Virus record (IMG/VR): IMGVR_UViG_3300047321_000489
Coordinates: 1-37,603 of that record
Reading direction: 5' to 3' (one strand)
DNA from: a virus
DNA length: 37,603 nucleotides
The translations under genes were made by a program, and so were the position numbers. Below are positions 6,710 through 12,937 of this stretch, in pieces. Positions within the stretch are counted from its first letter, which is position 1; each line of letters starts with the position of its first letter. Under the pieces are notes generated by a model. It saw only the letters and a program-made list of their open reading frames with translations. It was not told where the DNA came from and did no database searches.

Positions 6710-7986
6710 GCATCCGAAAAAAATGCGGGCAGGCGTCGTGGGGCTGTTGTCCGTATGGCGATCATCGCTGTGATCATTCGTGGATCAGTGAAGTCATGAT
6801 CGATCGGGTGCGGCGGTCGCCCGTCAGCATCGATGACTACGCGATCCATCGCGGCGCGACGGTGCCGCACATCGTGACGAAGCGGGACGCGCTGCTGTGG
6901 GAGGCGCGGATCATCATGGACTGGAAGGCTGGACTCGACCCGACCCGCGCGCCTGGCGCGGCACAGGCCAATGCGCAGGCTGACGCCTCCAGTATTGCGG
7001 GGACGCTGGAAGATTACGCCGCCGTCGAAGTCCCGAAACTGCGCGTACAGGCGACGGCCGTGAGCGAGATCCGGCATCTCTCGGCCTACTTCGGCGCCCG
7101 GCCGCTCGTCGAGCTCGAGCGCGAAGCAACGGGCCTCGAGTTCATGTCCGCGCTGCGCGAGGGCTGGCGTCCCCCGCACCTGAAGACCGGCGAGCCGCAG
7201 GAACCGCTCGAGGACGGCCGCGGGCCGGCCGCGGTCAATCGGCTGATGCAGCAGCTCCGGCATTTCATCAACTGGTGTCGGTTCCAGCAGCCGCCCCGGT
7301 TGATGCGCACACCGTTCCATCGCTACGGCATCCAGATCAAGGCGGGCGATGAAGTGCAGCGGACGCGCCGCCTGCAGGAGGGCGAAGAGGCGGCGCTGCT
7401 GGCGGCCTGTGATGTCTTGGACTCCGCCGATCACAAGTACAGCGGCCGGGCGCTCAAGCGGCGGCTGCTCGGGACGCTCTGGCTCGGGGCACGGGGCAGC
7501 GAGCTCGATCGCGTGCTGCTCGCGGACGTCAACTTCAAGACGTGGGACGTCACGCTCAAACGCGGCAAGAGCGCGCCGCGGACGGTGTGGCTCGCGGAGG
7601 AGAGCCCCTTGCGGCCGCTGCTCGAGCAACGGCGGTTCTTGAAGCCGGACGAGTACGTCTTCGGCGACGACGAAGGGCACCTGTACAACTGCCGCAGCGC
7701 GTGGGAAACGGTCGTGCTCCTCGCGCATGGGAAGATCCAGCCGGACGGTGCCGGGCGCACCTCGGAGCAGGCGGCGATCGACTTTGCCGCGATCAATCTC
7801 CATCTCCATGATCTGCGGCGGGAGTGTGCCTCGCGCTGGTGGGAACAGCGGATCGATCTGCTGAAGATCTCGCGCTGGTTGGGGCATGCGGACTTCCGGA
7901 TGACGCAGCGCTACCTCCAACTGACCGACCAGCATTTCGGCGGCCGGGACATGGAGGAGACGTTGACCGGGAGGCGGCGCCCGTGA
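6706..7986 (+). CDS. int: Tyrosine-family integrase
   Basis: 426 aa from the ATG at 6706. The catalytic set is visible: Arg263 (Gly-Ala-Arg-Gly-Ser-Glu-Leu), Lys288 (Arg-Gly-Lys), His368-Asp-Leu-Arg371, His394 (Trp-Leu-Gly-His), and the nucleophile Tyr403, nine residues after His394 as usual. The SAM-like core-binding domain lies at about 100-215. The N-terminus has a Cys/His-rich stretch (Cys7, Cys14, Cys15, His19, Cys22, His24), possibly a small metal-binding arm-site domain. The attP core and repeat arms follow immediately, the usual int-attP order. It catalyses integration into, and with Xis excision from, the host tRNA-Phe gene. Confidence 0.95.
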   Translation: MSIRKKCGQASWGCCPYGDHRCDHSWISEVMIDRVRRSPVSIDDYAIHRGATVPHIVTKRDALLWEARIIMDWKAGLDPTRAPGAAQANAQADASSIAGTLEDYAAVEVPKLRVQATAVSEIRHLSAYFGARPLVELEREATGLEFMSALREGWRPPHLKTGEPQEPLEDGRGPAAVNRLMQQLRHFINWCRFQQPPRLMRTPFHRYGIQIKAGDEVQRTRRLQEGEEAALLAACDVLDSADHKYSGRALKRRLLGTLWLGARGSELDRVLLADVNFKTWDVTLKRGKSAPRTVWLAEESPLRPLLEQRRFLKPDEYVFGDDEGHLYNCRSAWETVVLLAHGKIQPDGAGRTSEQAAIDFAAINLHLHDLRRECASRWWEQRIDLLKISRWLGHADFRMTQRYLQLTDQHFGGRDMEETLTGRRRP

Positions 7987-8006
7987 TTACGCCGAAATTA
8001 CGCCGG
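7986..8006 (+). repeat. Integrase arm-type repeats, left pair
   Basis: Two copies of an ATTACGCCG-based motif: 7986-7994 (one mismatch at its right end) and AATTACGCCGG at 7996-8006. The first starts inside the integrase stop codon. The same 11-mer is found at 8092-8124 and 8366-8376, flanking the attP core, so these are probably integrase arm-binding sites. Confidence 0.7.
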
Positions 8007-8091
8007 TCGGGCGCCAGCCCCGCGGAGGCCGGCGACTGGTTGCCGCGTGGCGGACGCCGGCCTGAGGGCGGACGGGCGAGGACTCCGATCC

Positions 8092-8124
8092 AATTACGCC
8101 GGAATTACGCCGGAATTACGCCGG
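8092..8124 (+). repeat. Three tandem 11-bp integrase arm sites
   Basis: AATTACGCCGG occurs three times head to tail at 8092-8102, 8103-8113 and 8114-8124, one helical turn apart. With the pair at 7986-8006 this makes five sites on the integrase side of the core. The AT-rich 5' part stands out in GC-rich DNA. Confidence 0.75.
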
Positions 8125-8196
8125 TAAGCGATTTTCTCGCAAAAGGCCAGAGCCATCGCGTCGCCGCAAGTGCTTGGCTTGTAAGGGGTTGGAGTG

Positions 8197-8241
8197 GGTG
8201 GCGAGGGGCGGAATCGAACCGTCGACACTACGATTTTCAGT
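8197..8241 (-). other. attP: attP core, 3' half of tRNA-Phe(GAA)
   Basis: Read on the minus strand these 45 bases fit tRNA geometry from position 31 to the first two Cs of CCA. They contain the anticodon loop CTGAAAA with GAA anticodon, 3' anticodon stem TCGTA, variable loop GTGTC, T stem GACGG, T loop TTCGATT, T stem CCGCC with one A-C mismatch, acceptor strand CCTCGCC, and discriminator A. The next base is C rather than the A of CCA. There is no 5' half, so this is not a tRNA gene. Integration here would rebuild the 3' end of the host tRNA-Phe gene. Confidence 0.9.
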
Positions 8242-8396
8242 GGGGTAGACCCCGTTTCCCTGAGTGGCCCTGCCTAAGCTCTGCTAGTGATTTCCTAGGA
8301 AAACCATCGATTGGCACGGCAGGGCTAGCCGGGGCTAGTCTGGGTTCTCGATTCTTTTTGGATTTAATTACGCCGGCAGCTCATCCACGATGTGGG
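8242..8396. other. Right arm of attP region
   Basis: No gene seen. It holds a small GGGG-TAGA-CCCC hairpin at 8242-8253, two GGGCTAG copies 10 bp apart (8322-8328, 8332-8338), and a single integrase arm-type AATTACGCCGG at 8366-8376. The GGGCTAG pair could be excisionase or host-factor sites; this is speculative. Confidence 0.5.
8366..8376 (+). repeat. Integrase arm-type repeat, right arm
   Basis: One exact AATTACGCCGG copy on the far side of the core. Direct repeats on both sides of the core, more on one side than the other, are typical of tyrosine-integrase attP sites. Confidence 0.7.
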
Positions 8397-8615
8397 CTAC
8401 GGCTTGGCCTTGCGCGCGGCCTTCCGCGCGGCGGCGGACGCCTGGCCGGCCTTCTTGGCGCGCGCCGTTCGTTCGGCGGGGGTCATGCGCTCCAGCGACA
8501 TCTTGCCGCCGATCTTGCCGCCTTTGGCGCCCTGCTTCCGAAAATAGGCCGCCACGTCCGGCGGCAGGTCTTTCCGAAAATAGGCCGCCACGTTCGGCGG
8601 CAGTTTTTTGGCCAT
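8397..8615 (-). CDS. Small basic KGG-type protein
   Basis: 72 aa, very rich in Lys, Ala and Arg. The middle, Lys-Gln-Gly-Ala-Lys-Gly-Gly-Lys-Ile-Gly-Gly-Lys, followed by Met-Thr-Pro-Ala-Glu-Arg-Thr and an Ala/Lys-rich tail, matches a family of small basic proteins I recall from GC-rich soil bacteria, with unknown function. The segment Leu-Pro-Pro-(Asn/Asp)-Val-Ala-Ala-Tyr-Phe-Arg-Lys occurs twice in tandem at the N-terminus. It lies alone on the minus strand beyond attP, divergent from the early promoter. The base composition of the protein suggests nucleic-acid binding. Confidence 0.65.
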   Translation of the reverse strand: MAKKLPPNVAAYFRKDLPPDVAAYFRKQGAKGGKIGGKMSLERMTPAERTARAKKAGQASAAARKAARKAKP

Positions 8616-8658
8616 CGTCTCATCTTAACCCGGCTTGTGTTGTGGACGCCGTTCCTTG

Positions 8659-8688
8659 TTGACAACTAATGGGGGGTTTAGTTACAAT
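8659..8688 (+). promoter_or_regulatory. Early rightward promoter with palindromic operator
   Basis: TTGACA at 8659-8664 and TACAAT at 8683-8688, with an 18-bp spacer, form a near-consensus sigma70 promoter, rare in this GC-rich sequence. An inverted repeat, AACTAA (8664-8669) and TTAGTT (8678-8683), sits exactly between the two boxes and overlaps their edges. This is a likely repressor operator. It would drive the recombination and replication operon beginning at 8745. Confidence 0.75.
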
Positions 8689-8744
8689 CGTTCTTGTGAG
8701 GGACGGGCGCACGGGGCGCGCGTCACACGCAAGGAGTCAGCGCG

Positions 8745-8966
8745 ATGAACAAAATCACCCATTACCTCCCCTGGTTCGCGGTCGAGTGGCAGGTGTTCCG
8801 CGGCCGGCTGCCGCGGCAGCTCCAGGCCGTCTGCGGCGACGTGGTCGACCCGCGGACGTCGACCACCGAACCGACGTGCGCGGCGTGCCGGGCGTATCTG
8901 GACGCGGATCCCTACAAGGACAAGACCGGCGCCGACATGTTCGGCGAGGACGAGGGGGCGTCATGA
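8745..8966 (+). CDS. Hypothetical protein, first early gene
   Basis: 73 aa, preceded by AAGGAG. It contains Cys at about 30, then Pro-Thr-Cys-Ala-Ala-Cys-Arg-Ala-Tyr-Leu, a Cys-x2-Cys pair that could bind metal with the earlier Cys. The C-terminus is acidic. No family recognised. First gene behind the early promoter, a place often used for host-takeover or anti-host genes. Confidence 0.65.
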   Translation: MNKITHYLPWFAVEWQVFRGRLPRQLQAVCGDVVDPRTSTTEPTCAACRAYLDADPYKDKTGADMFGEDEGAS

Positions 8967-9265
8967 GCCGGCGCCGTTATACCTTCTCGGTCTATCTCGA
9001 GGTACCCGAACCCGTCGATGACGACGACGTGGACGGCTACACCAAGGCGGACGTGGAGGCGCTGATGGCGCGGCTGCTGGCGTCCTACGCGGTGCCGTTC
9101 CGGCACGCGCGCGCGGTCGCCGATTGGGAACTGATGGACGACGAGCCCGTCGGCGAGCCGGTGCGGATGCCGGTGCCGGCCCGGCAGCTCACGCGGCAGG
9201 AGTGCCTCGAGGAGCTCGCGGACCGCGGCATCGATACGGACGACGACTACTACGAAACGAAGTAA
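8963..9265 (+). CDS. Hypothetical acidic early protein
   Basis: 100 aa from the ATG at 8963 (ATGA overlap with the gene before). The N-terminus begins with a short strand, Tyr-Thr-Phe-Ser-Val-Tyr-Leu-Glu-Val, then a run of Asp, a helix (Ala-Asp-Val-Glu-Ala-Leu-Met-Ala-Arg-Leu-Leu), and an acidic end. Strongly negative overall. No family recognised; DNA-mimic behaviour is possible but untested. An upstream frame extension to 8669 overlaps the previous gene and looks non-coding. Confidence 0.65.
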   Translation: MSRRRYTFSVYLEVPEPVDDDDVDGYTKADVEALMARLLASYAVPFRHARAVADWELMDDEPVGEPVRMPVPARQLTRQECLEELADRGIDTDDDYYETK

Positions 9266-9280
9266 CCCGATTAACCCGTG

Positions 9281-9303
9281 ATCGGCTGAGCCGATGATTT
9301 TTT
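9281..9303 (+). promoter_or_regulatory. Palindrome plus T-run before recT
   Basis: ATCGGCT-G-AGCCGAT (9281-9295) is a perfect inverted repeat about a central G, followed by six Ts (9298-9303) directly abutting the recT start. As RNA it would fold into a short hairpin with a U-run, like a weak terminator or attenuator. As DNA it could be an operator. No Shine-Dalgarno sequence is visible before the recT start. Confidence 0.45.
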
Positions 9304-10188
9304 ATGGATAGCACGAACGATATGGCCACCCCTGCAACCGACCTGATGAAATCGCCCGTCCTCCCGGAACCCGTCGCGCGCCGCGGCATCACCGAATGGC
9401 AATGGCGCACGTTGATGAACAGCCTCTATCCCGGCGCGAAGGGCGAATCCGTCCTCCTCGTTTGGGACTATTGCAAGTCGCGTCAGTTAGATCCGATGAA
9501 GAAGCCGTGCCACATCGTCCCGATGGAAGTGAAGGTCGGCGACAAATATGAGTGGCGCGACGTGGTGATGCCCGGCGTCTACGAGCTCCGCACGACCGCG
9601 CAGCGCACGGGCGAGTATCTCGGGCACTCGAAAGCCGAGTACGGCCCGTCGGTCGAGCTCGGCGGCGTCACCGCGCCCGCGTGGTGCGAGATGACCATGT
9701 TCCGGTGGAATGCCAAGCTTGGGATGAAGACCGAGTTTCCCGTGCGCGTGCTGTTCAACGAGGTCGTCGCGACGAAGCGCGACGGCAAGGCGAATGCCCG
9801 CTGGACGAAGGCGCCCGTGCAGATGCTCACCAAGTGCGCCGAGGCCGCGGGCCTGCGCGAGGCGTTCCCCGACGAGGTCGGCGGCGTCGCCACCGAGGAG
9901 GAGATGGACGGGCAGCGCGCCATCACCGTGCCGGCCACGGCGCCGGCGGCGGCCCCGCTCGAGGGCGGCAGCGGGCTCGTCAAGCCGGAGGGCTACGACG
10001 AGTGGATTAGCGAGCTGGTCGCGGCGGCCAACGCGAGCGGCGCCACCCTGGCCGCGACGTGGAAGGGCGCGCAGCCGTTCCTGCGCCACTACCTGCTGGC
10101 CGCGGAGCCGGAGTCCTGGGATTCGCTCAAGGCGCGGGCCGACGTCGTCGATCAGGCCGCGGTGCAGGTCGGGGACGTGGCGCGATGA
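9304..10188 (+). CDS. recT: RecT-family single-strand annealing protein
   Basis: 294 aa (or 288 if the ATG at 9322 is used). The RecT/Bet core is clear: Leu-Tyr-Pro-Gly-Ala, then Val-Trp-Asp-Tyr-Cys-Lys-Ser-Arg-Gln-Leu-Asp-Pro-Met-Lys-Lys-Pro (about 57-72), Gly-Val-Tyr-Glu-Leu-Arg-Thr-Thr-Ala-Gln-Arg-Thr-Gly (about 96-108), and a Trp-Thr-Lys-Ala-Pro-Val-Gln-Met-Leu-Thr-Lys-Cys-Ala-Glu-Ala segment (about 166-180). It pairs complementary single strands made by the exonuclease encoded next, with ATGA overlap. The C-terminal 90 residues are a variable tail, usually for protein contacts. Confidence 0.92.
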   Translation: MDSTNDMATPATDLMKSPVLPEPVARRGITEWQWRTLMNSLYPGAKGESVLLVWDYCKSRQLDPMKKPCHIVPMEVKVGDKYEWRDVVMPGVYELRTTAQRTGEYLGHSKAEYGPSVELGGVTAPAWCEMTMFRWNAKLGMKTEFPVRVLFNEVVATKRDGKANARWTKAPVQMLTKCAEAAGLREAFPDEVGGVATEEEMDGQRAITVPATAPAAAPLEGGSGLVKPEGYDEWISELVAAANASGATLAATWKGAQPFLRHYLLAAEPESWDSLKARADVVDQAAVQVGDVAR

Positions 10189-10841
10189 TCGCCACGGTCC
10201 TTTCGATGGCGCAGCGGTCGCCGGAATGGTACGCCGCCCGGCTCGGGCGCCTCACGGGCTCGTGCGCGGACGCGATGCTCGCGACCGTCAAGAGCGGCGA
10301 GGCCGCCGGCCGCCGCAATCTCCGCGTCCGGCTCATGCTCGAGCGCGTGACCGGCGTCTCGCAGGAAGACGGGTACGTGTCGAAGGACATGCAGCGGGGC
10401 ATCGACGAAGAAGCCGCGGCGTTCCGGGCTTACGAGGCGGAGACGGGCCACGTCGCGCGGCGCTCGGGGTTCCTGCTGCATCCGACGCTGATGGCGGGCT
10501 GCTCGCTCGACGGCGAGATCGACCACTACCAGGGCATTCTCGAGCTCAAGGTGCCGAAGTCGGCGACGCACCTGGAGTATCTGCGCGGGGACGTGCCGCT
10601 CGGCTATCTCCGCCAGTGTCAGCACAACCTCTGGATGAGCGGTGCTGACTGGTGCGACTTCGTGTCCTATGATCCGCGGTTCCCCGAAGGGCTGCGGATC
10701 AAGATCACGCGCATCACGATGGACAAGTCGCAGCGCGCCGCCTACGAGCTCGTGGTGCGGCTGTTCCTCTCTGAAGTGGACCGCGAAGTCGTTGAGGTCA
10801 ACGCGTTGGCGCGCGCCGCGCAAGGACGGGAGGCCGCATGA
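10185..10841 (+). CDS. YqaJ-family viral exonuclease
   Basis: 218 aa from the ATG at 10185. YqaJ-type nuclease marks: Arg-Ser-Pro-Glu-Trp-Tyr-Ala-Ala-Arg-Leu-Gly-Arg-Leu-Thr-Gly-Ser at about 10-25, a Gly-Ile-Asp-Glu-Glu-Ala motif, Ser-Leu-Asp-Gly-Glu-Ile (metal-binding Asp near 111) and Leu-Glu-Leu-Lys-Val-Pro-Lys (Glu-x-Lys near 122-126), i.e. a PD-(D/E)XK site like lambda Exo. It resects DNA ends 5' to 3' and hands the strand to RecT. Next to recT by ATGA overlap, a standard two-gene recombination system. Confidence 0.9.
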   Translation: MIATVLSMAQRSPEWYAARLGRLTGSCADAMLATVKSGEAAGRRNLRVRLMLERVTGVSQEDGYVSKDMQRGIDEEAAAFRAYEAETGHVARRSGFLLHPTLMAGCSLDGEIDHYQGILELKVPKSATHLEYLRGDVPLGYLRQCQHNLWMSGADWCDFVSYDPRFPEGLRIKITRITMDKSQRAAYELVVRLFLSEVDREVVEVNALARAAQGREAA

Positions 10842-11299
10842 AGCGCCCGAGCCCCGCGGCGGTCGTGTCGACGGGCGTGGTGACCGATGGGGTCATCCGG
10901 CTCGATGACAAAGTGACGACCGCCGCGGCGCTCAAGACGGTCCGGAACGGCGGCATCGTCCTGACCGTCGAGCCCGCGGGCGAGGAGGCGATGCGCCTCG
11001 TCAAGCTGCGGCAGTACTACCGGGCCGTCGTGGTCACGCGGCTCGCCGAGGTCGCCGGCACGTCGCCGAAGGACATGCACGGCCTCCTGTCGGCGCAGTT
11101 TCTCGGGCATCCGGTCACCGTCGTCAGCACGACGACCGGCGAGGAGATGACCGCCGTCGTCTATCGCAGCACGTCGGAGCTCACACGCGATGAGTTCTGG
11201 GCGTTTGTCGAGGCCGCCCGCGAGTTCAGCGTCGAGCACTACCGGCTCCGTATCCCCGACCCGGATAAAGAGTGGCGCCTTCACGAGACGGCCGCATGA
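10838..11299 (+). CDS. NinB-like phage recombination protein (tentative)
   Basis: 153 aa. The order of segments recalls NinB-like and related phage proteins: an N-terminal strand, Leu-Arg-Gln-Tyr-Tyr-Arg-Ala-Val-Val-Val-Thr-Arg-Leu-Ala-Glu (about 65-79), then Met-His-Gly-Leu-Leu-Ser-Ala-Gln-Phe-Leu, and Arg-Ser-Thr-Ser-Glu-Leu-Thr-Arg-Asp-Glu-Phe-Trp near 112-123 with a closing Ile-Pro-Asp-Pro-Asp. These are typical of proteins encoded beside exonuclease and annealing genes. GGAGG lies just before the ATG. NinB of lambda binds single-stranded DNA; that job here is by analogy. Confidence 0.55.
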   Translation: MKRPSPAAVVSTGVVTDGVIRLDDKVTTAAALKTVRNGGIVLTVEPAGEEAMRLVKLRQYYRAVVVTRLAEVAGTSPKDMHGLLSAQFLGHPVTVVSTTTGEEMTAVVYRSTSELTRDEFWAFVEAAREFSVEHYRLRIPDPDKEWRLHETAA

Positions 11300-11360
11300 C
11301 GGCGAATTGCATCGGGACCATCGCGGCCTGACGCGGGCCACGCGCGAAAGGAGCGTTTCT

Positions 11361-11597
11361 GTGGGGTGGATTTATCTCGCCGCGGTCCTGATCGTCGTGG
11401 GGGGCGTCCTGGCGCGGATGGCGTGGCTCGCGCGCCACGCAGAGGCGCCGCTGCTCGTTCTGAAACCGCCCGTCACCCGCTTCGAGAAGCTGCCGGCGGC
11501 GGACGTGGACGCCCTCCGCGCCCGCGCCGACGCCCGTCGCCAGGCCGCCGCCGCGACGTATCGCGCGACGATTTCGAACACGTTTGATCGGTCCTAA
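11361..11597 (+). CDS. Single-span membrane protein, early operon
   Basis: 78 aa from GTG at 11361; AAAGGAG seven bases upstream selects this start over longer in-frame ones. Residues about 3-25 form one transmembrane helix (Ile-Tyr-Leu-Ala-Ala-Val-Leu-Ile-Val-Val-Gly-Gly-Val-Leu-Ala), followed by a cytoplasmic, Ala/Arg-rich helical tail. Type unknown. A membrane protein within the replication genes could anchor replication or alter the host envelope. Confidence 0.7.
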   Translation: MGWIYLAAVLIVVGGVLARMAWLARHAEAPLLVLKPPVTRFEKLPAADVDALRARADARRQAAAATYRATISNTFDRS

Positions 11598-11620
11598 CGC
11601 GCCGAGGAGCACCCGTAGTT

Positions 11621-11974
11621 ATGTGGTCCAAGCTCGATGATGCGCTGATCGATCACCGGAAAATTTTCACCGCGGGCCGGTTGATTGGAAAGAATGGCCC
11701 GGCCGTCGCGCTGGGGTTCTATGCCATCGGGCTGCTCTGGTCGAATAAACATCTGACGGACGGGTTTTTACCCGAGGACGTAATCATCGGTTTCCGGCAC
11801 GTCGACCATCCGCGTTCCGTCGCTGACGCGCTCGCGAAAGCGGAGCTGCTCGACAAGGTCGCCGGAGGCTTTCAGATCCACGACTTCGGGGAATACAACC
11901 CCTCGGCCAAGCACATCAAACAGCACCGAAAGGAGGACCGGTTGCGGAAGCAACAGAACGGGCACCGCCGCTGA
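11621..11974 (+). CDS. Replication protein N-domain, frame probably broken near 11957
   Basis: 117 aa as read. It begins Met-Trp-Ser-Lys-Leu-Asp-Asp-Ala-Leu-Ile-Asp-His and has Ala-Leu-Gly-Phe-Tyr-Ala-Ile-Gly-Leu-Leu-Trp-Ser-Asn-Lys-His-Leu-Thr-Asp-Gly, the pattern of the N-terminal winged-helix part of phage replisome-organiser proteins. After about residue 112 a +1 shift would continue to a TAA at 12147-12149. The added 63 residues (Asp-Ser-Lys-Arg-Ile-Pro-Ala-Gly, Asp-Ser-Gly-Arg-Ile-Pro-Ala-Gly-Phe, Asp-Pro-Val-Pro-Val-Pro) are the usual repetitive C-terminus of such proteins. So the true protein was or is about 175 aa, and a frameshift, recoding or a read error lies near 11957. Confidence 0.7.
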   Translation: MWSKLDDALIDHRKIFTAGRLIGKNGPAVALGFYAIGLLWSNKHLTDGFLPEDVIIGFRHVDHPRSVADALAKAELLDKVAGGFQIHDFGEYNPSAKHIKQHRKEDRLRKQQNGHRR

Positions 11975-11984
11975 CAGTCTGGAT

Positions 11985-12092
11985 GGATTCCAAGCGGATT
12001 CCAAGCGGATTCCGGCCGGAAAGGTCGGCGGTATGAATCTTGCCGAGCTGCTGGATTCCGGGCGGATTCCGGCTGGATTCCGGGCGGATTCC
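11985..12092 (+). repeat. Seven GGATTCC iterons, candidate replication origin
   Basis: GGATTCC occurs at 11985, 11996 and 12007, then at 12053, 12064, 12075 and 12086. Within each cluster the spacing is exactly 11 bp, one helical turn, so all sites face the same side of the DNA. Most copies extend to GCGGATTCCGG. The array lies in the 3' part of the replication gene, like the iterons inside lambda O. Binding by the encoded protein is inferred. Confidence 0.7.
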
Positions 12093-12121
12093 GGCGCTTC
12101 GCGCGCGCGCGATCCCGTACC

Positions 12122-12228
12122 CGTACCTATAAAGAACAGAACCAGCTAACTAGCAAGATCTTCTTATTTAGGGCCGCTTTGGCGTTTTCTAGAACCAATT
12201 AGAGCCTCGCGCGGACGCGAATTTGTCC
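12122..12228. other. AT-rich stretch beside the iterons
   Basis: About 105 bp with clearly higher A+T than the rest of the genome (runs such as CTATAAAGAACAGAACC and TTCTTATTTAG). It contains the end of the alternative replication frame (TAA 12147-12149) and otherwise no gene. Next to direct repeats it is a good candidate for the duplex-unwinding element. Confidence 0.55.
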
Positions 12229-12576
12229 ATGGGCACACAAACCACGACGGCAACCGGACACGGAAACCTCGCCGGACTTCTGGCGCGGCTCGTCCAAATC
12301 CTGATGAATCGTGAGCCCTTCGAGACGCTGGCCGATCTTACCGAGGCGCTCAAGGGTGAATGCGCGCGGCTCAAGATTCGCTGGACGAACGACGCCATCA
12401 GCGACGCCTATCGGCTCATCGAGTCGAACCGCCCGCTGCTAATCCTGCCTGCTCCCGCCCGAGGCAGTCGGGCAGCCGGTCATCAGACCGTCCAACGAGG
12501 GCCAGATCCTCACGGGGGCGCTCTCTCGCGGGACGACGCGCGGCAGATTCTCGCCGGCCTGGGGATTCGGCTGTGA
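12229..12576 (+). CDS. Hypothetical protein, replication region
   Basis: 115 aa from the ATG at 12229 (a TTG two codons earlier is possible). Residues about 10-65 look helical, with Asn-Leu-Ala-Gly-Leu-Leu-Ala-Arg-Leu-Val-Gln-Ile-Leu and Asn-Asp-Ala-Ile-Ser-Asp-Ala-Tyr-Arg-Leu-Ile-Glu-Ser-Asn. A Pro/Gly/Arg linker follows, and a short end helix, Ser-Arg-Asp-Asp-Ala-Arg-Gln-Ile-Leu-Ala-Gly-Leu. No family recognised. Position right after the origin makes a helicase-loader or initiator accessory role possible. Its TGA overlaps the next GTG. Confidence 0.6.
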   Translation: MGTQTTTATGHGNLAGLLARLVQILMNREPFETLADLTEALKGECARLKIRWTNDAISDAYRLIESNRPLLILPAPARGSRAAGHQTVQRGPDPHGGALSRDDARQILAGLGIRL

Positions 12577-12851
12577 AGACCTGGCGGCGCCTGCCGATGG
12601 CGCGGCGCTGCGGGTGCTGTCGCGAGGAGATCCCGGTCGGCGCGGCGGTGTGCGTCTACGAGATCGGCCGCGTCGTGCGGGTCCGCTGCGAGGCGTGCGA
12701 AGGGACGCCGGCGCCGCCGGGGTTGCCGGCGCTCCCCGTCATCGACACGACGCCTCGCCCGTTGCCGCTCGTCCGGTTCCAGGCGGAGATGCTGCCGCTC
12801 GACTGGAAGGAACGCGCCGCCCACGAGCGCGAGCCGGGCGAGGACGGGTGA
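12573..12851 (+). CDS. Zinc-ribbon-like small protein
   Basis: 92 aa from GTG at 12573 (GTGA overlap); an ATG at 12597 is an alternative. Residues about 12-42 have Arg-Arg-Cys-Gly-Cys-Cys-Arg-Glu-Glu-Ile-Pro and, after a beta hairpin, Arg-Cys-Glu-Ala-Cys-Glu-Gly: two Cys pairs like a zinc ribbon. The C-terminal half is Pro-rich. Such modules bind DNA or proteins; the partner is unknown. Confidence 0.7.
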   Translation: MKTWRRLPMARRCGCCREEIPVGAAVCVYEIGRVVRVRCEACEGTPAPPGLPALPVIDTTPRPLPLVRFQAEMLPLDWKERAAHEREPGEDG

Positions 12852-12937
12852 TGAATATTGACCAACTGCAAAACCTCGCGCTGATTCTGGTCTGCTTTGC
12901 GCTGGTGATCTACGTGGTGGCGCGGCGGAACCGATGA
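12851..12937 (+). CDS. 28-residue single-span membrane peptide
   Basis: 28 aa. Met-Asn-Ile-Asp-Gln-Leu-Gln-Asn at the start, a helix Leu-Ala-Leu-Ile-Leu-Val-Cys-Phe-Ala-Leu-Val-Ile-Tyr-Val-Val and a basic Ala-Arg-Arg-Asn-Arg end. Both borders overlap neighbours (TGATG upstream, ATGA downstream), strong evidence that this is translated despite its size. Function unknown. Confidence 0.65.
   Translation: MNIDQLQNLALILVCFALVIYVVARRNR

Noticed and set aside
6598-7935. Long minus-strand frame opposite the integrase
   Set aside because: The integrase with all catalytic residues is on the plus strand; the opposite translation is low-complexity.
8092-8124. CRISPR array from tandem repeats
   Set aside because: Repeats are 11 bp with no spacers and flank attP; they fit integrase arm sites.
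8197-8241. A functional tRNA gene
   Set aside because: Only the 3' half from the anticodon arm onward is present; no D arm or 5' acceptor strand can be found, so it is an attachment core.
7824-8669. 281-codon plus-strand frame across attP
   Set aside because: It runs through the integrase end, the attP core and the antisense of the KGG-type gene; composition shows no protein-like pattern.
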